DNA of 64,000 bases from Chloroflexales bacterium ZM16-3 (GTDB taxonomy: Bacteria > Chloroflexota > Chloroflexia > Chloroflexales > Chloroflexaceae): contig RYFE02000019.1 of the NCBI GenBank assembly GCA_004138175.2, positions 1 through 64,000 of the forward strand, read 5' to 3'. Positions 51,982 through 60,052 of the stretch are shown here, one piece after another. The stretch's first letter is position 1. The number at the start of each line of letters is the position of its first letter. Under the pieces are notes generated by a model. It was not told the DNA's origin. It saw only the letters and a list, made by a program, of their open reading frames with translations, and ran no database searches. The translations under genes and the position numbers were made by a program.

Positions 51982-54900
51982 ATGAGCACATTTCATCTCC
52001 AGCAAGAGCTATCCACCAGAAACATCTTGCGCAGTATCGAGGGGCTGCGGGAAGAACACCCCACGACAATTACCCTGACGATCTCACTCAAGCTGCGCAC
52101 AAGCCGCTTTAAGGAGAATATGCTCAAAGTGGCCCAGCAGCGCGTCACGAACATGAAGTCCGAGGTGCTGGCATCACTGCAACTCGATCTTGAGCAGATC
52201 AACAACGGCGCGACTAGCGAGCGATTCATCGGCGCAGTTCTCGCACTCTGCAATGCTGACAATAGCCTCTCGCCGCCCCTGCGCCAGGCTCTGGAGGCGA
52301 TGGTTGTGCAGCTCGATCCACTGGCGCTTCCAATTGCCCTGATCAAAGCAGTGGCTACGGCAGAAGCCTCTGAGTCGGGATACGCTCGCCAGCTGCGAGA
52401 TTATCTGGATCGCTGGCTCAAGGCGCACCCAGACAAGCATCTGGAGAATACGCTGGAGCGAGCAAAGAACGCCAAGCGTCGGATCGAAGAACATAAGTAC
52501 GAGCCGCGCTACACACCCGAGCAGTTGACATGGATCCGGTACGCAATACTGCTGCGGAAGGTGCTGCAGGACGAGCACACAGCACAGCTCCAGGCCCGGC
52601 GTATTGTGACCCTCGCCGAGCTCGCCGAGCTGAGCCACCAGGATACAGTGCAGGCGCAGAAGATTGACGCGGCGATTGCTAAGCGCAGCGCAGGGCAGTC
52701 CACGGAAAGCCTGATCACCATCATCTGCGCGTCTGCGGAGCGGCTGGCCAGCGCCAACAGCAGCGACGAGGCACAAGCCCTGCGCGATACACTCACTGCG
52801 CTCGCCAAGAAGCTCGCCAGCAGGCAGCGTAGCGCGAGGCAGAAAAAGGCCCAAGCGGCGACTCTGCCAAGGCCATTCATCCGCGAGCTCATCGGCATGC
52901 TGGCGCTTGCGCCTGAGATCGAGTCAGATCAGGGTGGCATCAGGTGGCTTCGGCAGCAGCTGGAGCACTGGTATGCCGGAAGGGAGAAAGCGCAACGGGA
53001 GCTGTTGCAGCAAAAGTGGCAAGGCGAGCATGCGCCCGAGACAGCACGCCGTATCCGCTATGGCGTGCTGCTCAACGCCTACATGGAGGGTACCTGCGTG
53101 CTCTCCACAGACATCCTGATTCTCGCCGAGCTGACCGAGGCGACGATCCGTGAGATGGGTGATGGCCTCCAGTTGCTGTTTGGAGTTCTCTCGCGCTGCT
53201 ACGGCGAGACCTGCTCACGGTTCAAATACCCGCTAGCATCGGTGCTACGACAAGCCACTTTCTCCAAGTGCGCGGAGGGCATCCTCGGCTGGAGCCAGCT
53301 CGTCATCGACTACAAGCTGGTCTGGGATCGGCGGATTCCGGGCAATCAGCTACCGGCGCAAAAGCCACGCGAAGAGCAAACTTTCTGCCGTAAGAACTTC
53401 TTTCTGAGTCTCGTTCGCCGTAAGCGCGTCACCGCCCTGCCATATATCTACCGCATCTGGCGACTACAGGAGGCTGTCTACCAGCAGCACTTGGCCACCG
53501 AGGTGCCGATCGGTCCCGATGCCGGGAAGACCCTAGGCAACTCGGAGCCTGCTCCGCGCGGCGTGCAGCGGTCAAAGGGATGGCGGCAGAGCAGAGTGCG
53601 CGGCGAGCGCGTTGTCGGCAAGCGCGGCGCCCGGCGCATCAAGCGGTGGCTGCTCAAGGAGGAAGTTGTCGCGAAGACGCTAGGACACCTGGAGGTGTTG
53701 GAGTACCCCGATCTCTTCTCGCAAGAGCGCCAAGACGAGGCCAAAATTGCTCCACATCCCTATTGGACGGCGAAGCGCCAGCAGCGGCGCAGCGTCAAGG
53801 CGGTGCGCCCGGCACAGTTTCGCGACCAGGCGAGTAAAAAGCCAGTTCGACTCGGGCAGCTGACTAAGCGTCAGCGTTTCTTCCTACGGATCCAGCTCCG
53901 CGAACTCAAGGCGTATGCCACGCAGTTTGCAGCGATCGAGCGCGAGATCGATGAGTTTCTGGAAGCCGCCCCACCCAGATTCCCAAGTGTAGCTCCGGTG
54001 GTCTTTAGTGAGCACGAGGTGCGGCGCCTGCCCTTCGAGGCGCAGTTACCTCTGCCGGAGCTTCAGGAGGATCGCCGGCGCGCCTACGAGCAAGATCTCG
54101 AACTCCTCCGCGACTTCCGGCCAAGCCGGGGCGGGCCATTCGACAGCTACACCGAGGAGCGGCTCTACGATGTAGAAGCCCTGCGCGCACAGAGCCTGGA
54201 GCAAAGCGCCGCATCACTCCTGCCCACGAAGTTGCAACCTATCGCCTTCCATCGAACGATGAGCGCGGAGCTAGATCCGAAGTCGTTCACGCTCCTGGTA
54301 TTTTGGCACAAGAGGCCAGACCAGGCCGAGGTAGACGAGCGCTACATCTTTGCCTGCGAGCTGGCAGGTGATGACGCCCCCGAGCGCGCCGAACTTCTCC
54401 AACGGGCCCGGGCAGAGCTGAAAGAGCCGCGAGAGTTCATCAACTACCCTGAGCGATACATCGAGGGGCACGAGGGTTCCACGCTCCTTTTCTTCGCCGT
54501 CGAGATCGGCGACAAATACCAGGGCCATATTCTGCGCGAGCTATACAAGCGGCAGAAGCATGCCCCGAAGGTCTGCAAGCCAGGCTGCCCGTATAAGGAG
54601 ACTCAGACGGGCGAGCATCTGCCAGAGTGCGACCCTGCAGCCGCCATCGGGACAGCGACGATTACGAGTAAGGTCAACGGCCACGGACATGACGAGTGGT
54701 TCGCACAGCTGACCATGCCAATACCGACACCGCCCTGCGATATCGTCCCCACAGGGGTCATCGGCCTTCACGAGCACGAGGGGCAGTTCTTCTTCGCAGT
54801 CGTAAACTACGCCGGTCAGCTGCTCGACATCGGCGAAATAGCCGTCCCTAAGCACGTTGGCCCGCAGACTCGCAAAGGCAAGACAAGTAAAAACTTTGCT

Positions 54901-55479
54901 TTTGAGATCGCCTGGCAAATCATTCGCCAGAGCCAGACCCAGCGATACCTTGCAGGCATCGCGATCGAGGACACAGGTTGGAAGCGCAAGGCGAACAACA
55001 CTTCGGCTGAGCAGAACCGCCAGCGATTTGCATTTCCCCGCGAGCAGATCATGTCCCTGACCGCGCTCAAGGCAGCCCAGAGCGGTATGCTGCCCCCAGT
55101 CCCAATCAAGGGAGTCGCCCCTACCCGAGACTGCGGGCGCTGTGGGCATCAATTAGAGCGCAGCGGGGTGCGCCTGCGCAACAACCGGCGCTGCCCACAC
55201 TGTGCGCTCCTCGGCAAGCCTGCCATTCTGGAGCCTGTGGAAACCCAGGAAAGTATGAGCTACCAATGCCCGAGCTGCCAGCGTATATGGGAGCCAAAGA
55301 TATCGCAGTTCAAGTGTACCAAGTGCGGGCGCCAGCAGTACGCCCCCTACAATGCCGCAATCGCCGTAGCACGAGCTATGCTCGCCCAGCTGAACGACAG
55401 CACAGACAGCACAGATGTGGAGCACATCGAAGCTAGTAGCGTCGATGCAGAGGATGCTGAAGCAATCGATGAGCCTTGA
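51982..55479 (+). CDS. Cas12-like (type V) effector with degenerate RuvC site
   Basis: The 1165-aa protein has a long helical N-terminal two-thirds without recognised domains and a C-terminal RuvC/zinc module like TnpB/Cas12. RuvC-I is GVIGLHEHEGQFFFAVV, with H930 where Asp is expected. RuvC-II is GIAIEDTGW (E996 kept). Zinc ribbons are CGRCG (C1051), RCPHC, YQCPSC and KCTKCG. RuvC-III is YAPYNAAIAVARAML, with P1122 where the Asp of D-x-NAA is expected. DNA cleavage is therefore unlikely, as in Cas12k. The neighbours fit: guide-RNA-like genes and a CRISPR array follow at 55498-56997, and tnsC/tnsB lie beyond. ATG 51982 is preferred (AGGAT upstream). It does not match a type V subtype I can name; Cas12k is about half this size. 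Confidence 0.8.
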   Translation: MSTFHLQQELSTRNILRSIEGLREEHPTTITLTISLKLRTSRFKENMLKVAQQRVTNMKSEVLASLQLDLEQINNGATSERFIGAVLALCNADNSLSPPLRQALEAMVVQLDPLALPIALIKAVATAEASESGYARQLRDYLDRWLKAHPDKHLENTLERAKNAKRRIEEHKYEPRYTPEQLTWIRYAILLRKVLQDEHTAQLQARRIVTLAELAELSHQDTVQAQKIDAAIAKRSAGQSTESLITIICASAERLASANSSDEAQALRDTLTALAKKLASRQRSARQKKAQAATLPRPFIRELIGMLALAPEIESDQGGIRWLRQQLEHWYAGREKAQRELLQQKWQGEHAPETARRIRYGVLLNAYMEGTCVLSTDILILAELTEATIREMGDGLQLLFGVLSRCYGETCSRFKYPLASVLRQATFSKCAEGILGWSQLVIDYKLVWDRRIPGNQLPAQKPREEQTFCRKNFFLSLVRRKRVTALPYIYRIWRLQEAVYQQHLATEVPIGPDAGKTLGNSEPAPRGVQRSKGWRQSRVRGERVVGKRGARRIKRWLLKEEVVAKTLGHLEVLEYPDLFSQERQDEAKIAPHPYWTAKRQQRRSVKAVRPAQFRDQASKKPVRLGQLTKRQRFFLRIQLRELKAYATQFAAIEREIDEFLEAAPPRFPSVAPVVFSEHEVRRLPFEAQLPLPELQEDRRRAYEQDLELLRDFRPSRGGPFDSYTEERLYDVEALRAQSLEQSAASLLPTKLQPIAFHRTMSAELDPKSFTLLVFWHKRPDQAEVDERYIFACELAGDDAPERAELLQRARAELKEPREFINYPERYIEGHEGSTLLFFAVEIGDKYQGHILRELYKRQKHAPKVCKPGCPYKETQTGEHLPECDPAAAIGTATITSKVNGHGHDEWFAQLTMPIPTPPCDIVPTGVIGLHEHEGQFFFAVVNYAGQLLDIGEIAVPKHVGPQTRKGKTSKNFAFEIAWQIIRQSQTQRYLAGIAIEDTGWKRKANNTSAEQNRQRFAFPREQIMSLTALKAAQSGMLPPVPIKGVAPTRDCGRCGHQLERSGVRLRNNRRCPHCALLGKPAILEPVETQESMSYQCPSCQRIWEPKISQFKCTKCGRQQYAPYNAAIAVARAMLAQLNDSTDSTDVEHIEASSVDAEDAEAIDEP

Positions 55480-55497
55480 GCTCACATCTTCCCTGCC

Positions 55498-55670
55498 AAT
55501 ACCTCCAGGCGGGAGCCCGGCCATCAGCGACTGTTGGCTGGCGCAAACAAGCTGTGTATGCCCACGGCCTGCGGCTGGGCAGCGTGATACCCGACGGAAA
55601 TGTAGGACGCCGCTGGGTCACGTAGCGGCAAATGGAGGATGATTGGGGGTTCGAGTTCTGGGATGAGCGA
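55498..55670 (+). ncRNA. Natural single-guide-like RNA, unit A (scaffold + partial CRISPR repeat + tRNA-type guide)
   Basis: The scaffold starts AATACCTCCAGGCGGG and contains GCCATCAGCGACTGTTGGCT and CCACGGCCTGCGGCTGGGCA. At 55622-55638 it reads GTAGCGGCAAATGGAGG, one base off the 3' end of the CRISPR repeat. Directly after comes a guide-position sequence (from 55639) with GGGGGTTCGAGTTC (55645-55658), a tRNA T-arm sequence. The CCTCC near the start could pair with the repeat's GGAGG. This layout equals a tracrRNA fused in cis to a crRNA. Confidence 0.75.
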
Positions 55671-55734
55671 AGGCCCCAGGCATTCGACAGATTCGCTTGC
55701 CGTCGTACCAGCAAAGAACTGCTCACGACCCGCC

Positions 55735-55908
55735 GATACCTCCAGGCGGGATGCCCGGCCATCAGCGACTGTTGGCTGGCGCAAAAAAGCTGTGCATGTC
55801 CACGGCCTGCGGCTGGGCAGCGTGATACTGGCCGGCTCTAGATAGGGCCGCCGGGTTCCGTAGCAGTAGATAGAGGGGTGTCGGGGGTTCGAATCCCAAC
55901 GAGAGGCA
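55735..55908 (+). ncRNA. Natural single-guide-like RNA, unit B
   Basis: A second copy, about 85-90% identical to unit A over the first ~95 nt. The final 48 nt before the guide can be aligned to A without a gap. Its repeat-like end is GTAGCAGTAGATAGAGG (55860-55876). The guide region (from 55877) has GGGGGTTCGAATCCC (55883-55897), again T-arm-like, and starts exactly 6 nt after the repeat-like end as in unit A. Confidence 0.75.
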
Positions 55909-55968
55909 ATGTATCGGGTATGCGCTAGCTTGTCTGATGAGCAAAGCGGCACTATACTGATCAGTACC

Positions 55969-56130
55969 CGATATACCTCTTGCGGGGAGCTCTGCCATCA
56001 GCGAGTGTTGGCACAGCTAAGCAGCTGCGCATACCCAGGGCCTGTGGCCGGGTAGCACTGACTGACCATTTTTCGCAACTCGGCGGCTTTTTTGAGCAGA
56101 AATCGAGTTGCGAGAAAAAAGCCCTGTTTT
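55969..56130 (+). ncRNA. Third scaffold copy without guide; candidate tracrRNA, unit C
   Basis: A more diverged copy of the scaffold (TATACCTCTTGCGGGGAGCT, GCCATCAGCGAGTGTTGGCA, GGGCCTGTGGCCGGG). It ends not in a repeat and guide but in an inverted repeat CGCAACTCG (56074-56082) / CGAGTTGCG (56104-56112) with T-rich and A-rich flanks. It lies just before the CRISPR array, so it may serve as the trans-acting RNA for the array crRNAs. Confidence 0.6.
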
Positions 56131-56168
56131 AGTCTCACGCATGGCTTTGCGATGCGGAATTTTTCAGG

Positions 56169-56997
56169 GTTGCAGTGGTCGAAATCGTGTAGCGGCCAAT
56201 GGAGGGCGACGATCTGGAACACGGCCCAGGCTGGGCTGGTGAGTTGCAGTGGTCGAAATCGTGTAGCGGCCAATGGAGGGGTTTTGTGGAAGGGCTGCCG
56301 CGGTTTTGGTACGCCGAGTTGCAGTGGTCGAAATCGTGTAGCGGCCAATGGAGGTTTCCGAGGTTGGCGTACTGCTTCTCCTCAAACACGTTGCAGTGGT
56401 CGAAATCGTGTAGCGGCCAATGGAGGTGGCACCAGGTGCCAGGGCCGCAGGCTAGTACGCTAGGTTGCAGTGGTCGAAATCGTGTAGCGGCCAATGGAGG
56501 ATAGATACTCGTATTAGGGGAGTTTTTTATGATCACGTTGCAGTGGTCGAAATCGTGTAGCGGCCAATGGAGGCGAGAGCTACGAGTGTGGCCCAGGGCT
56601 GCATGATGGGTTGCAGTGGTCGAAATCGTGTAGCGGCCAATGGAGGTTGGATGCCAGTTATTCAGGGTTGGCAATATGATGAGTTGCAGTGGTCGAAATC
56701 GTGTAGCGGCCAATGGAGGTGTTGGACCCCGAAGCCGTCCCTGCCTCTTGAAAGGGTTGCAGTGGTCGAAATCGTGTAGCGGCCAATGGAGGGCGCTGTG
56801 CAGCGCGCGCGTGAGCGCCGCGCTCGCCGCGTTGCAGTGGTCGAAATCGTGTAGCGGCCAATGGAGGACCAAACCCGTCGGCCCGGCGCTCACCGGGCTT
56901 ATCAGTTGCAGTGGTCGAAATCGTGTAGCGGCCAATGGAGGTCACCCACTGGGCGCTCGTGCCGGTGGTCCGCTAAGTTGCAGTGGTCGAAATCGTG
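56169..56997 (+). CRISPR. CRISPR array: 11 full 37-bp repeats, 11 spacers, truncated 12th repeat
   Basis: Identical repeats open GTTGCAGTGGTCGAAATCGT and end GCGGCCAATGGAGG. They start at 56169, 56243, 56318, 56390, 56464, 56537, 56610, 56683, 56756, 56831 and 56905; a 21-nt partial repeat starts at 56977. Spacers are 35-38 nt. The degenerate end and the position of the partial repeats in units A/B both place transcription left to right, with the guide 3' of the repeat as in type V. No cas1, cas2 or other adaptation gene is present in the window. Confidence 0.97.
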
Positions 56998-57061
56998 CTG
57001 AGGTGCGGTAATTCTTCCAGGTCGAGAAGTTCCGCATCGGTATCGGTAAAAGTGCAACAAG

Positions 57062-57095
57062 ATCGCCCGACCACCTGAGTGGCCGGGCGATTTTG
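57062..57095 (+). terminator. Rho-independent terminator after the CRISPR array
   Basis: ATCGCCCG-A-CCAC / GTGG-C-CGGGCGAT (57062-57091) is followed by TTTT. Between the last partial repeat and this hairpin lies a smaller stem (TGCGG / CCGCA, about 57003-57035). Confidence 0.75.
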
Positions 57096-57256
57096 TCTGA
57101 TCGCATCGCTTACCACCAGAGCGGCTCCCAAGTAGGCGTCCGATGCGCATCCTCTTCAATTCCATCGCGGCGGTCGCATTGTGGCCGTAGCGAGTCAATG
57201 GTGTCCCAGTATATAATTGAGGAGCGAACGCCCCTTATCTGAGCAGGGACACATCT

Positions 57257-57484
57257 ATGAGTAGTACCGAATCGCACCTTCGCCAGGTCGTGATCGCGCC
57301 CGGCGAAGATGGCTACTTCGTCGCTGAAGTGCCGAGCCTGCCCGGCTGCATCAGTCAGGGCCGCACGCGCGCCGAGGCGATCGCGAATATCCGCGAGGCA
57401 ATCACACTCTTTATCGAGGCCCTCGAAGCGCAGGGAACCCCGGTTCCTGAGGACACCTTGGAGCGCCAGCTGGTGGTGGTCTAG
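57257..57484 (+). CDS. hicB: HicB-family antitoxin
   Basis: The 75-aa protein has the HicB partial RNase-H fold: VVIAPGEDGYFVAEVPSLPG then CISQGRTRAEAIANIREAIT. HicB neutralises the HicA mRNA interferase; this one lacks an obvious C-terminal DNA-binding domain. It precedes hicA by 2 bp. The pair sits between the CRISPR array and tnsC, a typical stabilising cargo position in a mobile element. Confidence 0.9.
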   Translation: MSSTESHLRQVVIAPGEDGYFVAEVPSLPGCISQGRTRAEAIANIREAITLFIEALEAQGTPVPEDTLERQLVVV

Positions 57485-57486
57485 CC

Positions 57487-57708
57487 ATGCCGCCGCTTCC
57501 CGTGATCTCTGGCCGGCAATGTGTGGCTGCACTTGCCAACGCTGGCTTTATCCTCACGCGCCAGCGCGGCAGCCATATGATCCTCCAACGGGCCGATCCT
57601 CCGACGACCATCAGCGTTCCCGACCATGCCGAACTCGACCGTGGCACGCTGCGCGCCATTATTCGGCAGGCAGGGTTAACGGTGGAGCAGTTCCTCGCCC
57701 TCCGCTAG
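57487..57708 (+). CDS. hicA: HicA-family mRNA-interferase toxin
   Basis: The 73-aa protein has the HicA dsRBD-like fold with the catalytic His in RQRGSHMILQRADP and PDHAELDRGTLRAIIRQAGL. HicA cleaves mRNA when free of HicB. Normal length; coupled to hicB upstream. A hairpin at 57748-57772 follows. Confidence 0.92.
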   Translation: MPPLPVISGRQCVAALANAGFILTRQRGSHMILQRADPPTTISVPDHAELDRGTLRAIIRQAGLTVEQFLALR

Positions 57709-57747
57709 TCAGCCGCCGACGTAACTACCCAGCGGGCACATAGCGAA

Positions 57748-57772
57748 GGGTGTCAAGAGTTTCTTGACACCC
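57748..57772 (+). terminator. 11-bp hairpin after hicA
   Basis: GGGTGTCAAGA (57748-57758) pairs with TCTTGACACCC (57762-57772) over GTT. It lies 40 nt past the hicA stop. Confidence 0.55.
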
Positions 57773-57938
57773 AAACTACGTGATCGCACGCTGGCACCCC
57801 AATCTTGCAAGCAGTGCGAGGCAGATAGTATAGTCGCAAGGTACGCGATAGGCGGTTTAAGGCTAGTTGGAGCGCTTTTTGAAAATCGTGCAGGCCGTCA
57901 AAATTGACTGCATTTTCCTCCTACGATGTGACCGAAAA

Positions 57939-58265
57939 GTCTTTACATTTTACTCTTTACACTTCGTTGCAGAAGTGATTGGAAAGGCGTAAATGTCATC
58001 TGGAAGAATTACCGTGTGTCGATCTGGCAGAATAAGCGCACATCAGCATACGTGCTGATGGGTTGCAGAATTCGCTCTACATCGTTGCAGAAACCCCTCT
58101 ACATCGCGCCGCAGAAACCCCTCTACATGGCCAGTATACGGCACTGTAGAGGGGTTTCTGTTTGTTCTGCTACGACTATCCCTCATCTGCGTTGCTCGCA
58201 GCAGAAACCCCTCTACATGGCACGGTAGAGGGGTTTCTGTCTGTTCTGCTACGACTATCCCTCAT
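57939..58265. repeat. Repeat cluster with GCAGAA-core motifs: candidate transposase-binding end region
   Basis: GTTGCAGAA occurs at 57966, 58062 and 58084; GCAGAAACCCCTCTACAT at 58087, 58111 and 58201, with inverted copies GTAGAGGGGTTTCTG near 58145 and 58224. A ~65-bp direct duplication (about 58111-58190 and 58201-58265) includes TGTTCTGCTACGACTATCCC. TGTCGATCTGGCAGAA starts at 58017. Multiple ~20-bp motifs next to tns genes are what TnsB-binding ends look like; alternatively they are terminators of the tnsC transcript. Confidence 0.5.
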
Positions 58266-59322
58266 CTACATCTACATCGCCCTCACCGGAATCTGCCTTG
58301 CCCTCACCGGAATCTGCCTTGCCCTCATCGGAATCTGCATCGCCCTCACCGGAATCTGCATCGCCCTCACCGGAATCTGCATCGCCCTCACCGGAATCCT
58401 CAGGTGCCTTTACGGGGCCAGTCCGCTGCACCCATGTCTCACGCAGTCGCTTCATGACCGCCTCTGTGATGACACGGGGTTCACCAGATTTCTTGGTGGG
58501 GCCAAGCGCTCTATCGAGGGCCTTTATCAACTCGTGGATATACCACCAGTTGCCCCGCGTCCACTCGTAGAACTCCTTCGTCACCCCGTTGGCATTCACG
58601 TCACTGCCGAAGACGGCATCTAGGTTGCGGCGAACAAAGGCAACGACGATAGCTGCGAACTCGGGCAATGCCATTGGCGAGAGCAGCATCTTACGAGACC
58701 AGACCATCTGCGTCTCGCTCTGCCCGTTCATCAGTTTAGCAAACTTACTTGACTCCTCGCCGCCCGGCTCCACCTGTGCCGAGAATACAAGTGCGTGCCG
58801 AGCGGAATGGCCCTGTTCCGCGTAGGTACGAAGGAGCAGGAGCCAATGGAGCGCGCGCTTTTCAAGATGCTGCGCATTCCCGATCACCACCACACGCGGC
58901 TGGAGATCCTGTATGCGTGGCAGCACATCGTTAAAAAACCGTGAGAGGAAATCCGCCTCGGTATACCAGCGCTTCGTCCGTTCGGTGGACTTCGCAAGCC
59001 TACCACCGTCGGCCACGAGTTCCAATCGTTTAAGTCGATCCAGGATCAGTGAGAAGGCAACACACGAGACCGGAACCGACCCGCTTGGTGCTGGTACGAG
59101 GTTGATTAACACCATATCAGCGGGCGAGACCCGTAAGTGCTCGGGTATGCTCTTGCTCGATGCGCCAACTTGCCACCACCAGTCAAGGAAGCGATCTTTC
59201 CCTGCACCTTTGCCGCCGAGCATGATCGTAATACCGCAATCACCGACTATCTCATTGAGCTTGAGCGCGCGTGATGCGGTGAACGACGTTTCAACGAACG
59301 CCTGAATGTCAATGCTACCCAC
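58255..59322 (-). CDS. TnsC-like AAA+ protein with altered Walker B
   Basis: The 355-aa protein has Walker A in TIMLGGKGAGKDRFLDWW and a downstream P-loop-fold segment VVVIGNAQHLEKRALHWLLL. In TnsC/AAA+ the latter normally reads (L/I)DEAQ; both acidic residues are replaced (G, N), so ATP hydrolysis may be impaired. The C-terminal ~50 residues are acidic repeats (EGDADSGEGDADSGEGD). The GTG at 59322 overlaps the end of tnsB by 8 bp, in the tnsB-tnsC order of Tn7-like elements. TnsC bridges target selector and transposase. The call rests on position and size as well as the weak AAA+ match. Confidence 0.6.
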   Translation of the reverse strand: MGSIDIQAFVETSFTASRALKLNEIVGDCGITIMLGGKGAGKDRFLDWWWQVGASSKSIPEHLRVSPADMVLINLVPAPSGSVPVSCVAFSLILDRLKRLELVADGGRLAKSTERTKRWYTEADFLSRFFNDVLPRIQDLQPRVVVIGNAQHLEKRALHWLLLLRTYAEQGHSARHALVFSAQVEPGGEESSKFAKLMNGQSETQMVWSRKMLLSPMALPEFAAIVVAFVRRNLDAVFGSDVNANGVTKEFYEWTRGNWWYIHELIKALDRALGPTKKSGEPRVITEAVMKRLRETWVQRTGPVKAPEDSGEGDADSGEGDADSGEGDADSDEGKADSGEGKADSGEGDVDVDEG

Positions 59323-60052
59323 GTTCAGATTTCTCCCTCTCCATCTCCTGCTCAAGCTGCCGCATCAGATCGGCCACGTCTGGCATATCGCTCAGATTTA
59401 TGTTCTGGTTTCCTTTGGCGGGAGCCGGCAAAGGCTGCTGACGCCGCGCGGGCTTGAGGGAAGGCGAACGACCGTGCTCAGGGTGTGGAGTCGACGGTGT
59501 GGCCTGCGGAGTCTCCGGCGCATCGGCAGGCTGCCGTGGAAGTTCCTCCAGCAGTACCGGCTGCTGGGTGACGACGTTCTTCAGAGCCCGATCTGCGCCT
59601 ACGCGCTGCGCGGCCTTCTCCACGCGAGCAAATATCTCCCGGTGCTCTTCACGGATGCGCTTGAGGGCAGCGTTGTGGAACTCATTGTACTTGTCATCGC
59701 TGAGCTGCTTCACCGACTTCAGCACGCACTCGTTCCAGTTCTCTCCATCAAGACAGACTTCGAGTACCCATCCGGCATCGAGCTTCGCACCATGAAGCAC
59801 GACAAACTCCGGGCGAGTAGCAGCCAGCATCCAGCGGTACATGTCATCGGCAGAGGTAATTCGCGGCTCGTACTCCTGTTTATCAAACTCGATCTTCCAT
59901 TGGCTAACTGCGACATAGGTATCAACCCGCTGAGGTGTCAGCACCTTCAGACGCCGGATAGGCGGGGCAGGGAGAGCCGGCTTGCTGCGCCAAATGAGAT
60001 CACGCCCCTGCTTCTCCCTTTTGTTCCGTGGTCGCTTCCGAACCTCCTCGAT
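59315..60052 (-). pseudogene. C-terminal part of tnsB, downstream of an in-frame TAA
   Basis: Immediately after the TAA at 60055-60053 the same frame continues uninterrupted for 245 codons: IEEVRKRPRNKREKQGRDLI, then KVLTPQRVDTYVAVSQWKIE and a beta-barrel-like part, then a helical and Pro-rich tail ending in MRQLEQEMEREKSERG. This fits the C-terminal domains of TnsB/MuA. No ATG follows the stop; a GTG at 59944 is the first usual start codon. It could be made by readthrough, by re-initiation, or not at all. Confidence 0.65.

Noticed and set aside
52003-55479. Cas9 identity for the large protein before the array
   Set aside because: There is no HNH domain in it, and the C-terminal zinc-ribbon plus x-NAA motif is of TnpB/Cas12 type.
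55640-55910. Actual tRNA genes at the GGGGGTTCGA motifs
   Set aside because: Only T-arm-like sequence is present; no acceptor stem, D-arm or anticodon arm can be folded upstream, and the same place in both units holds partial CRISPR repeat.
56135-57011. Long open frames through the CRISPR array on both strands
   Set aside because: They are made of translated repeats; the array structure explains them fully.
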